Below are positions 45,734 through 54,321 of a stretch of DNA of 64,000 bases, piece by piece. The position numbers and the translations under genes are program-made. This stretch comes from Oscillospiraceae bacterium (lineage in GTDB: Bacteria; Bacillota; Clostridia; Oscillospirales; Acutalibacteraceae): NCBI GenBank assembly GCA_003526845.1, contig DPVM01000005.1:62001-126000 (forward strand), given 5' to 3'. Under the pieces are notes generated by a model. It did no database searches. It was not told the origin of the DNA and saw only the letters and a program-made list of their open reading frames with translations. Position 1 is the first letter of the stretch. Each line of letters starts with the position of its first letter.

Positions 45734-46498
45734 TTGAAAGAAGCAAAGGCAATGGCGTTTGTTAACGCATACGGCGTTCTTGCAACGCTTGAAAATTTGT
45801 GCCAAATGGATGACGGTGCAAAGGCAATTTGCAAAGGCTTGAAAAAGCCGGTTTCGATCTGCTTTGATGTGGCTGACGGTCCGTGTGTGACCTATAATTT
45901 TTCTGCAGACGGATGCAAAATGACAGAGGGTGACTACGGTTGCACCTGCAAAATGAAATTCGCATCGCCTGAAAAATTTAACGCTCTCATTGATGACAGC
46001 AAACCGGGTATTCCGGTTAAAAACATTCCGCAGGTATTGTCATTCCTTATGGGCCCGTTTACAAAGCTCACAAATATTTTGACAAAATACCTTATGCCGA
46101 GCGAGGAGGATTTGAAAAACAGAGATTTCTTTGAAAAATCCACAATCCTCACAATGTACACAATCGGCGGTGCAATCTGTGCTCTCGCTAATAACGACAG
46201 CATCAGCAAAATCTCTGCATCATATATCGACGACGGCGATATCCAAATGGGCATTACAGACGCCTGCTATGTTACAATCCGCTCGAGAAACCATAAGCTT
46301 GAACTTATTAAAGAAAAGCCGGACACTCCGAAAGCAATTATGGAGTTTAAAACAATCGACCTTGCAAACGGCTTGTTCAACGGCACAGTTTCAACAATTG
46401 CCGAACTTTGCGAGGGCAACATTTATATGTGCGGCATGATTAATATGATTGATAATATCAACAGAATACTCGACAGAGTTTCTGCATATTTAGGTTAA
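45734..46498 (+). CDS. SCP2-like protein with two tandem halves (I)
   Basis: The 254 residues resemble the SCP2 sterol/lipid-carrier fold, apparently twice: a first half around residues 35-100 (VSICFDVADGPCVTYNFSADGC, MKFASPEKFNALI) and a second around 160-254 (IQMGITDACYVTIRSRNHKLEL, MEFKTIDLANGLFNGTVST). Several cysteines occur (Cys23, 33, 43, 51, 61, 70, 72), more than is usual. No signal peptide is present, so it is cytoplasmic. The start is TTG 45734, with GGAGG 7 bases before. It heads a five-gene operon; a role as carrier of a hydrophobic intermediate is inferred from the fold. Confidence 0.7.
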   Translation: MKEAKAMAFVNAYGVLATLENLCQMDDGAKAICKGLKKPVSICFDVADGPCVTYNFSADGCKMTEGDYGCTCKMKFASPEKFNALIDDSKPGIPVKNIPQVLSFLMGPFTKLTNILTKYLMPSEEDLKNRDFFEKSTILTMYTIGGAICALANNDSISKISASYIDDGDIQMGITDACYVTIRSRNHKLELIKEKPDTPKAIMEFKTIDLANGLFNGTVSTIAELCEGNIYMCGMINMIDNINRILDRVSAYLG

Positions 46499-46511
46499 GG
46501 AGGATAGTGTA

Positions 46512-47783
46512 ATGAGTAAATATCCTGAATATACACACGAAAAATCACAGGAATGGTTTAACAGAGCACTTGCAGCAATTCCCTCAGGTGTTTACGGCCA
46601 CCTCGGTCCGTCAGAGGGCTTGTTCCTTCCTATCACAAAATGGCCGTTGATGCTCGACCATGCAAAGGGTACATACTTTTGGGATGTAGACGGCAATAAA
46701 TATCTTGATTTTATGTGCGCCTATGGTCCGAATGTTCTCGGCTATTGCGACGATGATGTTGATGCTGCCGCTATGGCACAGCTTAAAGTAGGCAACTGCA
46801 CAACCTCGCCGTCATACAAAATGGTAGAGTGTGCAGAACTTTTGAAGGACACCGTTGCCATGGCAGATTGGGCGTTCTTCATGAAAAACGGCTCGGATGC
46901 CACAACATTCTCCGTTATGTGCGCTCGTGCTCATACAGGCAAAAAGAAAATGATGTTCTTCAAGGGATACTATCACGGCGATTTTCAGTGGGCACAAAAG
47001 GCCGATTATCCGGGTATTCTCCCCGAAGAGGTTGAAAACAATATTGTTGTTCCTTGGTTTGACCTTGATGCAATGCAGGAGGCATATGATGCCTGCGGCG
47101 GCGATGTTGCCGGACTTATTGCTCAACCGTATGACCACGGCAATTTCTACGATAACAAGTGCGCATCAAAGGAGCAGTGGCAAAAAGTTCGCAAATTCTG
47201 CGACGATCACGGTATGGTTCTCATTTTCGATGATGTAAGAACAGGTTTCCGTCTTGACCTTGCCGGTTCGGACCATTATTACGGCATTAAGGCTGACCTT
47301 TGTTGCTTCTGTAAAGCCCTTGCAAACGGATATAATATGTCTGCCGTTTGCGGTCAGGAACATATGAAGTCAACTGCGTCATCGGTTGTTTACACAGGCT
47401 CATATTGGATGAGCGCAGAGCCGTTTGCCGCTTGCCTTGCATGTATTCCTAAAATGAAAAAGCTCGATACACCAAAACTTTTCAGAGAAATGGGTACAAA
47501 GCTTACCGATGGCTTAAAAGCGGCAGGTAAGGAGCACGGATTTAATCTCGTTGTTTCCGGTGAGCCTGCGTTGTTCTATCTCAGAATAGCAAATGACGAT
47601 AACCTTATGCTCCATCAGGAGTGGATTGCAGAGTGCGTAAGCCGCGGTCTTTTCCTCGCATCACACCACAATCACTTTATGAACGCTTCTGTTACTGATG
47701 ATGATATTAAACTTGCTGTCGATATTGCGGAAGATGCATTCGGTGTTGTTGCGGCAAGACATCCCGAACTCAATTTAAAATAA
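46512..47783 (+). CDS. class-III aminotransferase, glutamate-1-semialdehyde-aminomutase-like
   Basis: PLP-dependent fold-type I, class III. The 423 residues show GTYFWDVDGNKYLDFMCAYGPNVLG, the phosphate-loop FFMKNGSDATTFSVMCARAHTGK, FDDVRTGFR (Asp240 binds the pyridine nitrogen) and Lys268 in CCFCKALANGYNMSAVCG as Schiff-base residue. It resembles glutamate-1-semialdehyde aminomutase and omega-aminotransferases, but no heme-pathway gene is nearby, so the substrate is open. It starts 13 bases after the first SCP2-like gene; AGGAGG lies nearby. Location between SCP2-like and transketolase genes suggests an amino-ketone or amino-sugar product. Confidence 0.85.
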   Translation: MSKYPEYTHEKSQEWFNRALAAIPSGVYGHLGPSEGLFLPITKWPLMLDHAKGTYFWDVDGNKYLDFMCAYGPNVLGYCDDDVDAAAMAQLKVGNCTTSPSYKMVECAELLKDTVAMADWAFFMKNGSDATTFSVMCARAHTGKKKMMFFKGYYHGDFQWAQKADYPGILPEEVENNIVVPWFDLDAMQEAYDACGGDVAGLIAQPYDHGNFYDNKCASKEQWQKVRKFCDDHGMVLIFDDVRTGFRLDLAGSDHYYGIKADLCCFCKALANGYNMSAVCGQEHMKSTASSVVYTGSYWMSAEPFAACLACIPKMKKLDTPKLFREMGTKLTDGLKAAGKEHGFNLVVSGEPALFYLRIANDDNLMLHQEWIAECVSRGLFLASHHNHFMNASVTDDDIKLAVDIAEDAFGVVAARHPELNLK

Positions 47784-47840
47784 TGGTTTTTGGCGAACAT
47801 TGTTTCGCTCGTATAAACGCATAAGAAAGGGGTAAAATTT

Positions 47841-48734
47841 ATGCCAGCTAATTACAAGCCATTTGATAAGGAAGAATGGCTTCGCCTTGAAAAGAAAGCA
47901 GACCATTTGAGACGCTATTGTCTTCAAACTGCTGTTTGGGGCGGTTCAGGACATGTCGGCGGTTCTTTGTCGGCAATGGATTGTATGACTATTTTATACA
48001 ATCGCTTTATGAAAATAGACCCTCAAAATCCGGATATGCCGGACAGAGACCGTTTCGTTCTCTCAAAGGGTCACTGCGCAGTGGGCTATGCACCTGTGCT
48101 TGTCGATCGCGGCTTTATGCCGGAGGAGGAACTTAAAATCTTTAACCTCACCGGTGCCAAAATCGGTATGCATATGGACTGCAATAAGGTCAGAGGTGTT
48201 GACTGCTCGACAGGCTCTCTTGGCCACGGTCTTTCACTTGCCGTAGGGTTTGCACTTGCAGGCAGAGTCAACGGTATCGACTATATGAACTACGTTCTTA
48301 CCGGTGACGGCGAGCTTAACGAGGGCTCGAATTGGGAAGCTGCAATGAGCGCCGCTCAGTTTAAACTTTCAAATGTTGTTGTTTTTGTGGATAACAACAA
48401 ATGTATGATTGACGGTCGCGTTGATGACGAAATGAAGGTTGAGCCGCTTGATGAAAAGTTTGCGGCATTCGGTTTCAATGTTACACGCATCGACGGCCAT
48501 AATATGAAACAACTTAATGACGCTATCGAGGCGGCTATCAAAAATCACCAAGACGGCGGCGACAAGCCAACTGCAATTATTATGGATACATATAAGGGCG
48601 CAGGCGTTGACTTTATGCAGGATAACTACCTTTGGCATTACGGCTCGCTTGATGATGAAAAAATGGCTGCCGCAAACAAATCACTTGATAAATATTTGCA
48701 AGAGCGTATCGCTCGCATAGAACAGGAGGCGTAA
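47841..48734 (+). CDS. transketolase-like N-terminal (TPP-binding) subunit
   Basis: The 297 residues form the PP domain of a split transketolase: GHVGGSLSAMDCMTILY, LSKGHCAVGYAPVL, STGSLGHGLSLAVGFALA and the TPP motif GDGELNEGSNWEA ... VDNNK. It moves two-carbon ketol units with thiamine diphosphate and Mg2+ when paired with the next gene product. Split transketolases in gut Firmicutes also occur in dedicated pathways, for example sulfosugar or branched-sugar breakdown. Gene gap is 3 bases to the next subunit. AAAGGGG lies 7 bases before the ATG. Confidence 0.92.
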   Translation: MPANYKPFDKEEWLRLEKKADHLRRYCLQTAVWGGSGHVGGSLSAMDCMTILYNRFMKIDPQNPDMPDRDRFVLSKGHCAVGYAPVLVDRGFMPEEELKIFNLTGAKIGMHMDCNKVRGVDCSTGSLGHGLSLAVGFALAGRVNGIDYMNYVLTGDGELNEGSNWEAAMSAAQFKLSNVVVFVDNNKCMIDGRVDDEMKVEPLDEKFAAFGFNVTRIDGHNMKQLNDAIEAAIKNHQDGGDKPTAIIMDTYKGAGVDFMQDNYLWHYGSLDDEKMAAANKSLDKYLQERIARIEQEA

Positions 48735-48737
48735 GAT

Positions 48738-49748
48738 ATGGGTGGAATGTCATATACAATGACAGATACTACAAAGCTGTCAACGGCAGAATGCTACGGC
48801 ATTGCGCTTTGTGAGCTCGGCGAACAGCACAAGGATGTTGTCGCTCTTACCGCCGACCTTGCTAAATCAACAAAAATCGGTATGTTCGGTGAGCACTTCC
48901 CGGACAGATTCTTTAATGTCGGAATTGCCGAGCAAAACCTTTTCGGCGTAGCGGCAGGTATGGCTAAAAACGGCCTTATTCCGTTTGCGTCAACATTCGC
49001 TATTTTCACTGCGGCTCGTTCGCTCGACCAAATTCACACCGATATTTGCTATCAAAATGTTCCCGTAAAAATTATTGCAACTCACGCAGGCACATCGTTC
49101 GGTCAGGCAGGTTCAACACACCATTCTCTTATTGATATGGCTTGTATGCGCGCTTTGCCGCATATGACCGTTATTTGCCCATGCGACGGTGCGGAAACAT
49201 ACCATGCAGTTAAAGCTGCTTATGATATTGAAGGCCCGGTTTACATTCGTATTAACCGCGGATTTGACCAGGTAATTTATAAGAGTGTTGATGATTGCAA
49301 GTTTGAATGGAATAAGGCAACCGTTATGAATGAGGGCACCGACCTCACAGTTATTGCATGCGGCTCATGCGTATTTGAGGCTATGCAGGCAGCCAGAATG
49401 GTAGAGGCAGACGCAGGACTCAAGGTGCGCGTAATCAATATGCACACAATCAAACCTATCGACGAGGAGGCTGTTCTCAACGCCGTTATGGATACTCGCC
49501 GTATTATCACCGTTGAGGACCACGAGGTTATGGGCGGTTTAGGCTCAGCTGTAGCCGAGGTTGTCGCAAAATCCGGCAAGGCTTGTGCATTCAAGATGCT
49601 TGGTCACCAAAATGCATTTTCAACAATCGGCTTGCAGGAAGATCTCCTTGCACTTGCCAAGATTGATGCAAACGGCATTGCCGAAACCATTCAGGAAATG
49701 ATGCACGCTGACTTTGAAGCAGACGATGCTTGGGATGACGAATTCTAA
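48738..49748 (+). CDS. transketolase-like C-terminal subunit
   Basis: The 336 residues hold the Pyr domain and C-terminal domain of the split transketolase. The activating Glu lies in FFNVGIAEQNLFGVAAGMA; FASTFAIFTAARSLDQI and HAGTSFGQAGSTHHSLIDMA follow, and the C-terminal domain shows VEDHEVMGGLGSAVAEV. The acidic tail (ADFEADDAWDDEF) is unusual. It follows its partner subunit after 3 bases. Confidence 0.92.
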   Translation: MGGMSYTMTDTTKLSTAECYGIALCELGEQHKDVVALTADLAKSTKIGMFGEHFPDRFFNVGIAEQNLFGVAAGMAKNGLIPFASTFAIFTAARSLDQIHTDICYQNVPVKIIATHAGTSFGQAGSTHHSLIDMACMRALPHMTVICPCDGAETYHAVKAAYDIEGPVYIRINRGFDQVIYKSVDDCKFEWNKATVMNEGTDLTVIACGSCVFEAMQAARMVEADAGLKVRVINMHTIKPIDEEAVLNAVMDTRRIITVEDHEVMGGLGSAVAEVVAKSGKACAFKMLGHQNAFSTIGLQEDLLALAKIDANGIAETIQEMMHADFEADDAWDDEF

Positions 49749-49782
49749 TCATCACGCATCTACTTGAAAGGAGTGTATTACT

Positions 49783-50580
49783 ATGCCAAGCGATGAAACT
49801 CGCTACACTAACAAGGTTTTTATGGCAGGCGCTTTGCCGCTTATGAAAACAATAGCAAACGATGTTCCCGAACTTAAAAAGAAGTTTGAGGGCGTCGATG
49901 CAATATATCAGGTATCCGCAAAGGTAAATGTTGAGGATAAAGAGGCAGTCCATTTCATCATTGAAAACGGCGAATGGACAGTTAAATTGGGCGAATATCT
50001 CGGTCAAAAGAGAATTGATGCCGAGCTTGCTTTTTCCTCGATGGAAAAAATGAACGCTTTTATGAAGGGCGATATGACAAAACTTCCGAAAATGAAAATT
50101 AAATCGTTTTCAAAGTTTCTGAAGTTTATGCAGGTTCTTCTTAAAATGTCGTCGCTATTAAGCATTAAGGAGCCGCCGGAGAATGACGAGGCAACTTCTG
50201 TTCTTTTGTGCAAATGCTATTTCTATTTGCTCTCCTCCGGTATTTCACAGCTTAATAAGCTCGGTCATCCCGCTATTCACGATTGGGCACTCAAATCGCC
50301 CGACCGTTGCTATCAGTGGGAGGTTGTCGGCCACCCTGAGTGTACGGCTTACATCCGTATCAAGGCAGGCAAGTCGAGAGCCGGCAGAGGCGCATATAAA
50401 AGAGCAAAACCGTTTTTCAATATGAAATTCGATTGTCCGACTTCTGCGCTTAAAATCCTCCTCGGAACAGGTGATATGTTCCAAATGACTGCAAATCAGC
50501 AGCTTATTATGGAGGGCGGACCGGAGTTCGGCGTTCAAATCGGCGATTACATGATGATTGTCGGCGACCTTGCTTCTTGA
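49783..50580 (+). CDS. SCP2-like protein with two tandem halves (II)
   Basis: The 265 residues again look like two SCP2-like halves: residues about 40-105 (YQVSAKVNVEDKEAVHFIIENG, ELAFSSMEKMNAFMKGD) and about 175-265 (YQWEVVGHPECTAYIRIKAGKS, MKFDCPTSALKILLGTGDM). It is only distantly similar to the first SCP2-like protein of the operon, and has far fewer cysteines. It is the last gene of the operon, 34 bases after the transketolase subunit, with GAAAGGAG before the ATG. Shared fold with the first gene is an inference from motif pattern. Confidence 0.68.
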   Translation: MPSDETRYTNKVFMAGALPLMKTIANDVPELKKKFEGVDAIYQVSAKVNVEDKEAVHFIIENGEWTVKLGEYLGQKRIDAELAFSSMEKMNAFMKGDMTKLPKMKIKSFSKFLKFMQVLLKMSSLLSIKEPPENDEATSVLLCKCYFYLLSSGISQLNKLGHPAIHDWALKSPDRCYQWEVVGHPECTAYIRIKAGKSRAGRGAYKRAKPFFNMKFDCPTSALKILLGTGDMFQMTANQQLIMEGGPEFGVQIGDYMMIVGDLAS

Positions 50581-50586
50581 TATAAT

Positions 50587-50616
50587 TTAATATTTTTCAA
50601 ATTAACACCCATAATA
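50587..50616 (+). promoter_or_regulatory. candidate sporulation (sigma-F/G type) promoter of spoIVB
   Basis: TTAATA (50587-50592), a 17-base spacer and CATAATA (50610-50616) resemble forespore promoters (TGAATA / CATnnTA). Start of transcription would fall near 50623, inside the right arm of the terminator hairpin. Confidence 0.4.
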
Positions 50617-50633
50617 ATTATGGGTGTTTTTTT
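50604..50633 (+). terminator. terminator that abuts the spoIVB start codon
   Basis: An 11-bp stem (50604-50614 with 50618-50628) is followed by a T-run that ends at the ATG of spoIVB (50634). The only Shine-Dalgarno-like bases before spoIVB (GGGTG) lie in the right arm. Confidence 0.85.
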
Positions 50634-51827
50634 ATGAAAAAATTTATCAAAATTTTTGACGGCGTCTTTTCTTTGCTTTGCGCTGTTATTTTTACTTTTG
50701 TATTTATTGGTGACAAAACACTGCCCGATAATATTATTTCCTATAACAGCGAGGTTAACGATTTCTCTTCGTTCTATTCGTTTGTCGATAACGAAAAAAC
50801 ACAATCTGTCGATTATCAGGGCGTTTCTGCGCAAAAAACAACCTTAAAACTGCTCGGCGCAATTCCCGTCAAGGATGTCGGCATTACAGATAAGCCGTCC
50901 GGCACCGTTTTTGTCAGCGGCGAGGCGTTCGGAATTAAGCTTTATACAGACGGAGTTATCGTTGTCGGCACAAAGGATGTCGAACTTGACGATAAAACAG
51001 TCAATCCGGCTAAGGAAGCAGGCATTTGCGTCGGTGATGTCATTATCAGTATAAACGGAATAAATGTCTATTCTTCAGATGATGTAATAGATGCGATTAA
51101 TAACAACAACGGTCTTGATTATCGCATCAAAGTCAAGCGTGACGGCAGATATAAGAATTTCACACTTAAACCTGTTTATTCAAATAAAGAGGGATGCTAT
51201 AAGGCAGGCATGTGGGTGCGCGACTCAACAGCCGGTATCGGCACGGTCACATTCTATAATAAGCAGTCCGGTATGTTTGCCGCACTCGGTCATCAAATCA
51301 ATGATGTCGATACAAATGAAATAATACCGCTTTTGGAGGGTGAGGCTGTCGGCGCTACCGTAACCGGTGTGCAGTCCGGTAATAAAAATGCAGCAGGCTC
51401 ACTTTGTTGCCGATTTGAAGATTATACCGTCGGAAGATTGATGGAAAACACTTCTTGCGGCATTTACGGCTCATATACTTCTGTCAGCGACAAAACAAAG
51501 GAATATACTGTTGCCGCCGCGCAGGAGGTCAAAAAAGGCTCGGCACAAATTATTTCAACAGTTGACGGAAATTCGCCGCAGACATACGATATTGAAATTG
51601 TAAAGGTGAATTATAAGGGTGGCGGCGAAAAGGATATAGTTTTTAAGGTTAAGGATGACAAGTTGATTGAAAAAACGGGCGGCATTGTTCAGGGGATGAG
51701 CGGCAGTCCGATAATTCAAAACAATAAGCTCGTCGGCGCAGTAACGCATGTTATTGTCGATAATCCAAAAAAAGGATACGGCATTTTTGCTCAAACTATG
51801 TATGAAAAGTCTAACAATGTAAAATAA
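50634..51827 (+). CDS. spoIVB: SpoIVB sporulation peptidase
   Basis: Serine peptidase (S55) secreted from the forespore; it cuts SpoIVFA and so activates pro-sigma-K in the mother cell. The 397 residues have an N-terminal TM/signal segment, a PDZ domain (about 100-170; GICVGDVIISINGINVYSSDDV), His220 in AALGHQINDVDT and Ser358 in QGMSGSPIIQ. The ATG at 50634 directly follows the T-run of a terminator, with no free Shine-Dalgarno. It precedes spo0A, as in Bacillus. Confidence 0.93.
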   Translation: MKKFIKIFDGVFSLLCAVIFTFVFIGDKTLPDNIISYNSEVNDFSSFYSFVDNEKTQSVDYQGVSAQKTTLKLLGAIPVKDVGITDKPSGTVFVSGEAFGIKLYTDGVIVVGTKDVELDDKTVNPAKEAGICVGDVIISINGINVYSSDDVIDAINNNNGLDYRIKVKRDGRYKNFTLKPVYSNKEGCYKAGMWVRDSTAGIGTVTFYNKQSGMFAALGHQINDVDTNEIIPLLEGEAVGATVTGVQSGNKNAAGSLCCRFEDYTVGRLMENTSCGIYGSYTSVSDKTKEYTVAAAQEVKKGSAQIISTVDGNSPQTYDIEIVKVNYKGGGEKDIVFKVKDDKLIEKTGGIVQGMSGSPIIQNNKLVGAVTHVIVDNPKKGYGIFAQTMYEKSNNVK

Positions 51828-51858
51828 TTGCCGCATTTTTGAATATGTGAAAATAATT

Positions 51859-51872
51859 CACAAAACTTTGTG
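51859..51872. promoter_or_regulatory. CACAAA-type palindrome before spo0A
   Basis: CACAAAACTTTGTG is a perfect palindrome with a two-base centre, 9 bases before the -35. It is related to the sites at 45563-45608. Confidence 0.45.
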
Positions 51873-51880
51873 TAAAACTA

Positions 51881-51909
51881 TTGCATTTTGAATTAAAATA
51901 TGGTATTAT
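51881..51909 (+). promoter_or_regulatory. promoter of spo0A
   Basis: TTGCAT (51881-51886), 17-base spacer, TATTAT (51904-51909), leaving a leader of about 65 bases. A TGTCAAA near 51952 differs by one base from a Spo0A box. Confidence 0.65.
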
Positions 51910-51981
51910 GTGGATGCAACAAAAAATTGCGCACTTCATTTTAGAAGATAATGTCAAAATTTAATACGGAGGTGCTGTTTG

Positions 51982-52749
51982 ATGACAGCGAAAATACTAA
52001 TCGCAGACAAAAGCGATGAAATTGGGGTAGTATGTGAGAAAGAGTTGAAATCCTTGGGCTATGATGTGGTCTTGTGTGATAAAAACGGAGATACTGTCAT
52101 AAAATATTTAGATTCACAGCATTTTGACGCAGTACTTATGGATGTATTTATGTCCTCTGCAGACGGAATGGAAGTTATTGAGCATATAAACGAGTCGCTC
52201 ACACAAAGACCGTGCATCGTTCTTCTGTCGGCAGTCAATTCGTCGGATTTTGAAGAGAGAATGATTGAGGCGGGTGCTGACTATTATTTTATCAAGCCGA
52301 TTAAGCCGGCAGTTGTTGCAAAGCGCATTCAAAACATTATCAGTTGGAAAGGCGAAAAGCACAAACTGCAAAACAAAAATTCATATGCACAGGATGATAT
52401 TGAGGTTGTCATTTCCGATATTATGCGCCAAATTGGCGTTCCTGCTCACATTAAGGGTTATCAGTATTTGAGAACATCAATTATTCTTTGCATAAACGAC
52501 AGCGAAATGCTCGGCTCGGTTACAAAAATACTTTATCCGACCGTCGCAAAGCAGTACAATACAACCGCAAGCCGTGTTGAAAGAGCAATTAGGCATGCAA
52601 TAGAGGTTGCATGGGACAGGGGAGATGTAGATGTTCTTTCGTCATATTTCGGCTATACGATTCAGGCACAGCGAGGCAAGCCGACAAACAGCGAGTTTAT
52701 TGCTATGATTGCCGACAAGCTCAAACTTTCGATGCGAACAAGCGCCTAA
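51982..52749 (+). CDS. spo0A: sporulation master regulator Spo0A
   Basis: Two-domain response regulator that starts sporulation. The receiver (about 1-120) has phospho-Asp54 in DAVLMDVFM, Ser83 and Lys105 in YYFIKPI. The C-terminal DNA-binding domain (about 140-255) keeps the recognition helix [15 protein letters not shown]. Oddities: the acidic pair in the pocket is Asp9-Lys10 instead of Asp-Asp, and the usual MP after the phospho-Asp is MS. I use ATG 51982 (GGAGG 9 bases before) rather than the TTG three bases earlier. The gene follows spoIVB, as in Bacillus. Confidence 0.94.
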   Translation: MTAKILIADKSDEIGVVCEKELKSLGYDVVLCDKNGDTVIKYLDSQHFDAVLMDVFMSSADGMEVIEHINESLTQRPCIVLLSAVNSSDFEERMIEAGADYYFIKPIKPAVVAKRIQNIISWKGEKHKLQNKNSYAQDDIEVVISDIMRQIGVPAHIKGYQYLRTSIILCINDSEMLGSVTKILYPTVAKQYNTTASRVERAIRHAIEVAWDRGDVDVLSSYFGYTIQAQRGKPTNSEFIAMIADKLKLSMRTSA

Positions 52750-52800
52750 AATACAAAATATTATATATCAAACATATATAAAACATAAAAACAGATTAAA

Positions 52801-52838
52801 ACGCAGTGAGATTTCAAAATTTCACTGTGTTTTTTTGT
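52801..52838 (+). terminator. terminator after spo0A
   Basis: Stem of ACGCAGTGA and TTCACTGTGT with one G-T pair, a longer inner AT stem and a T7 tail. Confidence 0.82.
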
Positions 52839-52941
52839 TGTGCATTTTTAACGAAATTTCGATAAGAAATTTGTTGCTTTATACGAATTTTCGTTTTGTT
52901 GAAAAAATTTATAATTTTTTTGTTTTTTTACAAAAAATCCC

Positions 52942-52970
52942 TTGACAAGTGACTATTAATATAATATAAT
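52942..52970 (+). promoter_or_regulatory. consensus promoter of the S10-spc operon
   Basis: TTGACA (52942-52947), a 17-base spacer and TATAAT (52965-52970): a full match in both elements with ideal spacing, fitting the high expression of ribosomal protein genes. Confidence 0.92.
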
Positions 52971-52976
52971 AGCCGA

Positions 52977-53286
52977 GCGTGTGAAAAGTCTTTAATATAA
53001 TATAATATATATACATTTTCACACAACAAGATATGCGTTGATGTCGGAGGTTGCGCTTAACCCAGCGGTAATTTCGACGGAGTATGTCCGATTTAAAACC
53101 GGGCGACATTAATCTGAACTGCTTTTTTCGTGCAGGTGACTTGCGAACGCTTGCCGATTAAGGATAATTCTGCCACCCGAATGATATTCTTCATTCGGTT
53201 TAATTAATGAAGGCCGATGAAACACACGGCTTCGTGGTAGAAAGTTCGGAAACTCGCACCACAAAATTTTCATGGAGGAAATTAAA
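52977..53286 (+). ncRNA. long structured 5' leader of the ribosomal protein operon
   Basis: About 310 untranslated bases between the promoter and rpsJ. A first arm GTGTGAAAA (52980-52988) can pair with TTTTCACAC near 53015-53023. A closed domain is bracketed by ATGTCG (53041-53046) and CGACAT (53103-53108) with GC-rich inner arms. A third hairpin of CCGAATGA and TCATTCGG lies near 53177-53198 and is followed by TTTAAT. Such leaders often control r-protein operons by feedback (for example L4 in E. coli); this one fits no leader I can name. Confidence 0.55.
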
Positions 53287-53601
53287 ATGGCAGCAAGTAA
53301 AGTTAAAATCAGAATTCGTCTCAAAGGCTACGATCATTCACTCGTTGATCAGGCTGCAGAGAAAATTGTTGAAACTGCAAAGAGAACCGGCGCTCAGGTA
53401 AGCGGTCCGATTCCGCTCCCGACAGAGGTAGAGAAGGTTACAATCCTTCGCGCTGTTCACAAGTATAAGGACAGCCGTGAGCAGTTTGAGCAGAGAACTC
53501 ACAAAAGACTCATCGACATTCTCAGACCTTCAAACAAAACTGTTGAGGCTCTGACAAGTCTTGAGCTCCCGGCAGGCGTTGACATCGAAATCAAATTATA
53601 A
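53287..53601 (+). CDS. rpsJ: 30S ribosomal protein S10
   Basis: Small-subunit head protein, also NusE in antitermination. The 104 residues include [20 protein letters not shown] and the conserved PLPTEV and [11 protein letters not shown] loops. ATG 53287 with GGAGG 8 bases before; the extension from 53272 covers that site. First gene of the operon. Confidence 0.97.
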   Translation: MAASKVKIRIRLKGYDHSLVDQAAEKIVETAKRTGAQVSGPIPLPTEVEKVTILRAVHKYKDSREQFEQRTHKRLIDILRPSNKTVEALTSLELPAGVDIEIKL

Positions 53602-53671
53602 TCGTTGATCAACAACGGCTGAGGTCATGTTGGGTGTAAATCCCAACCAATAACCAAAGGAGGAAATACAA

Positions 53672-54304
53672 ATGAAGAAAGGTCTTATCGGTAAGAAAAT
53701 CGGCATGACACAGATCTTCGACGAAGCAGGAAATGCTGTTCCTGTAACAGTAGTTGAAGCTGGTCCATGCGTAGTTACCCAAATCAAGACAATCGAGAAC
53801 GACGGCTACGAAGCAATCCAAGTTGGTTTCGGCGATGTTAAAGTTAACAGAGTCAACAAGCCTATGAAAGGTCACTTCGACAAAGCAAACGCCGCTCCGA
53901 AAAGAACACTCAAAGAATTCCGTCTCGACGACATCTCATCATACGAGGTTGCAGGAATCATCAAAGCTGATGTTTTTGCAGCAGGCGATGTAGTTGATGT
54001 TCAGGGAACAAGCAAGGGTCACGGAACTGCCGGCGCAATCAAGCGTTGGAACTTCTCAAGACTCAGAATGTCTCATGGTACAGGCCCTAACGCCCGCCAT
54101 GCAGGTTCACTCGGTGCTTGTTCAAGCCCTTCAAGAGTATTCAAGGGCAAGAAGATGGCAGGTCACTACGGTCACGAAACAGTAACAGTTCAAAACCTTA
54201 AAGTCGTAAAGGTTGACGCTGAGAACAATCTCATCGCAATCAAGGGTGCAATCCCGGGCGCTAAGGGAAGCGTTGTTGTTATCAAAGACGCAGTTAAAGC
54301 TTAA
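53672..54304 (+). CDS. rplC: 50S ribosomal protein L3
   Basis: Early-assembly large-subunit protein near the peptidyl transferase centre. The 210 residues start [16 protein letters not shown] and contain the long loop [32 protein letters not shown]. The 70-base gap after rpsJ may fold into a short hairpin (GTTGGG with CCCAAC). Confidence 0.97.
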   Translation: MKKGLIGKKIGMTQIFDEAGNAVPVTVVEAGPCVVTQIKTIENDGYEAIQVGFGDVKVNRVNKPMKGHFDKANAAPKRTLKEFRLDDISSYEVAGIIKADVFAAGDVVDVQGTSKGHGTAGAIKRWNFSRLRMSHGTGPNARHAGSLGACSSPSRVFKGKKMAGHYGHETVTVQNLKVVKVDAENNLIAIKGAIPGAKGSVVVIKDAVKA

Positions 54305-54321
54305 CGAAAGGAGAGATTGAA

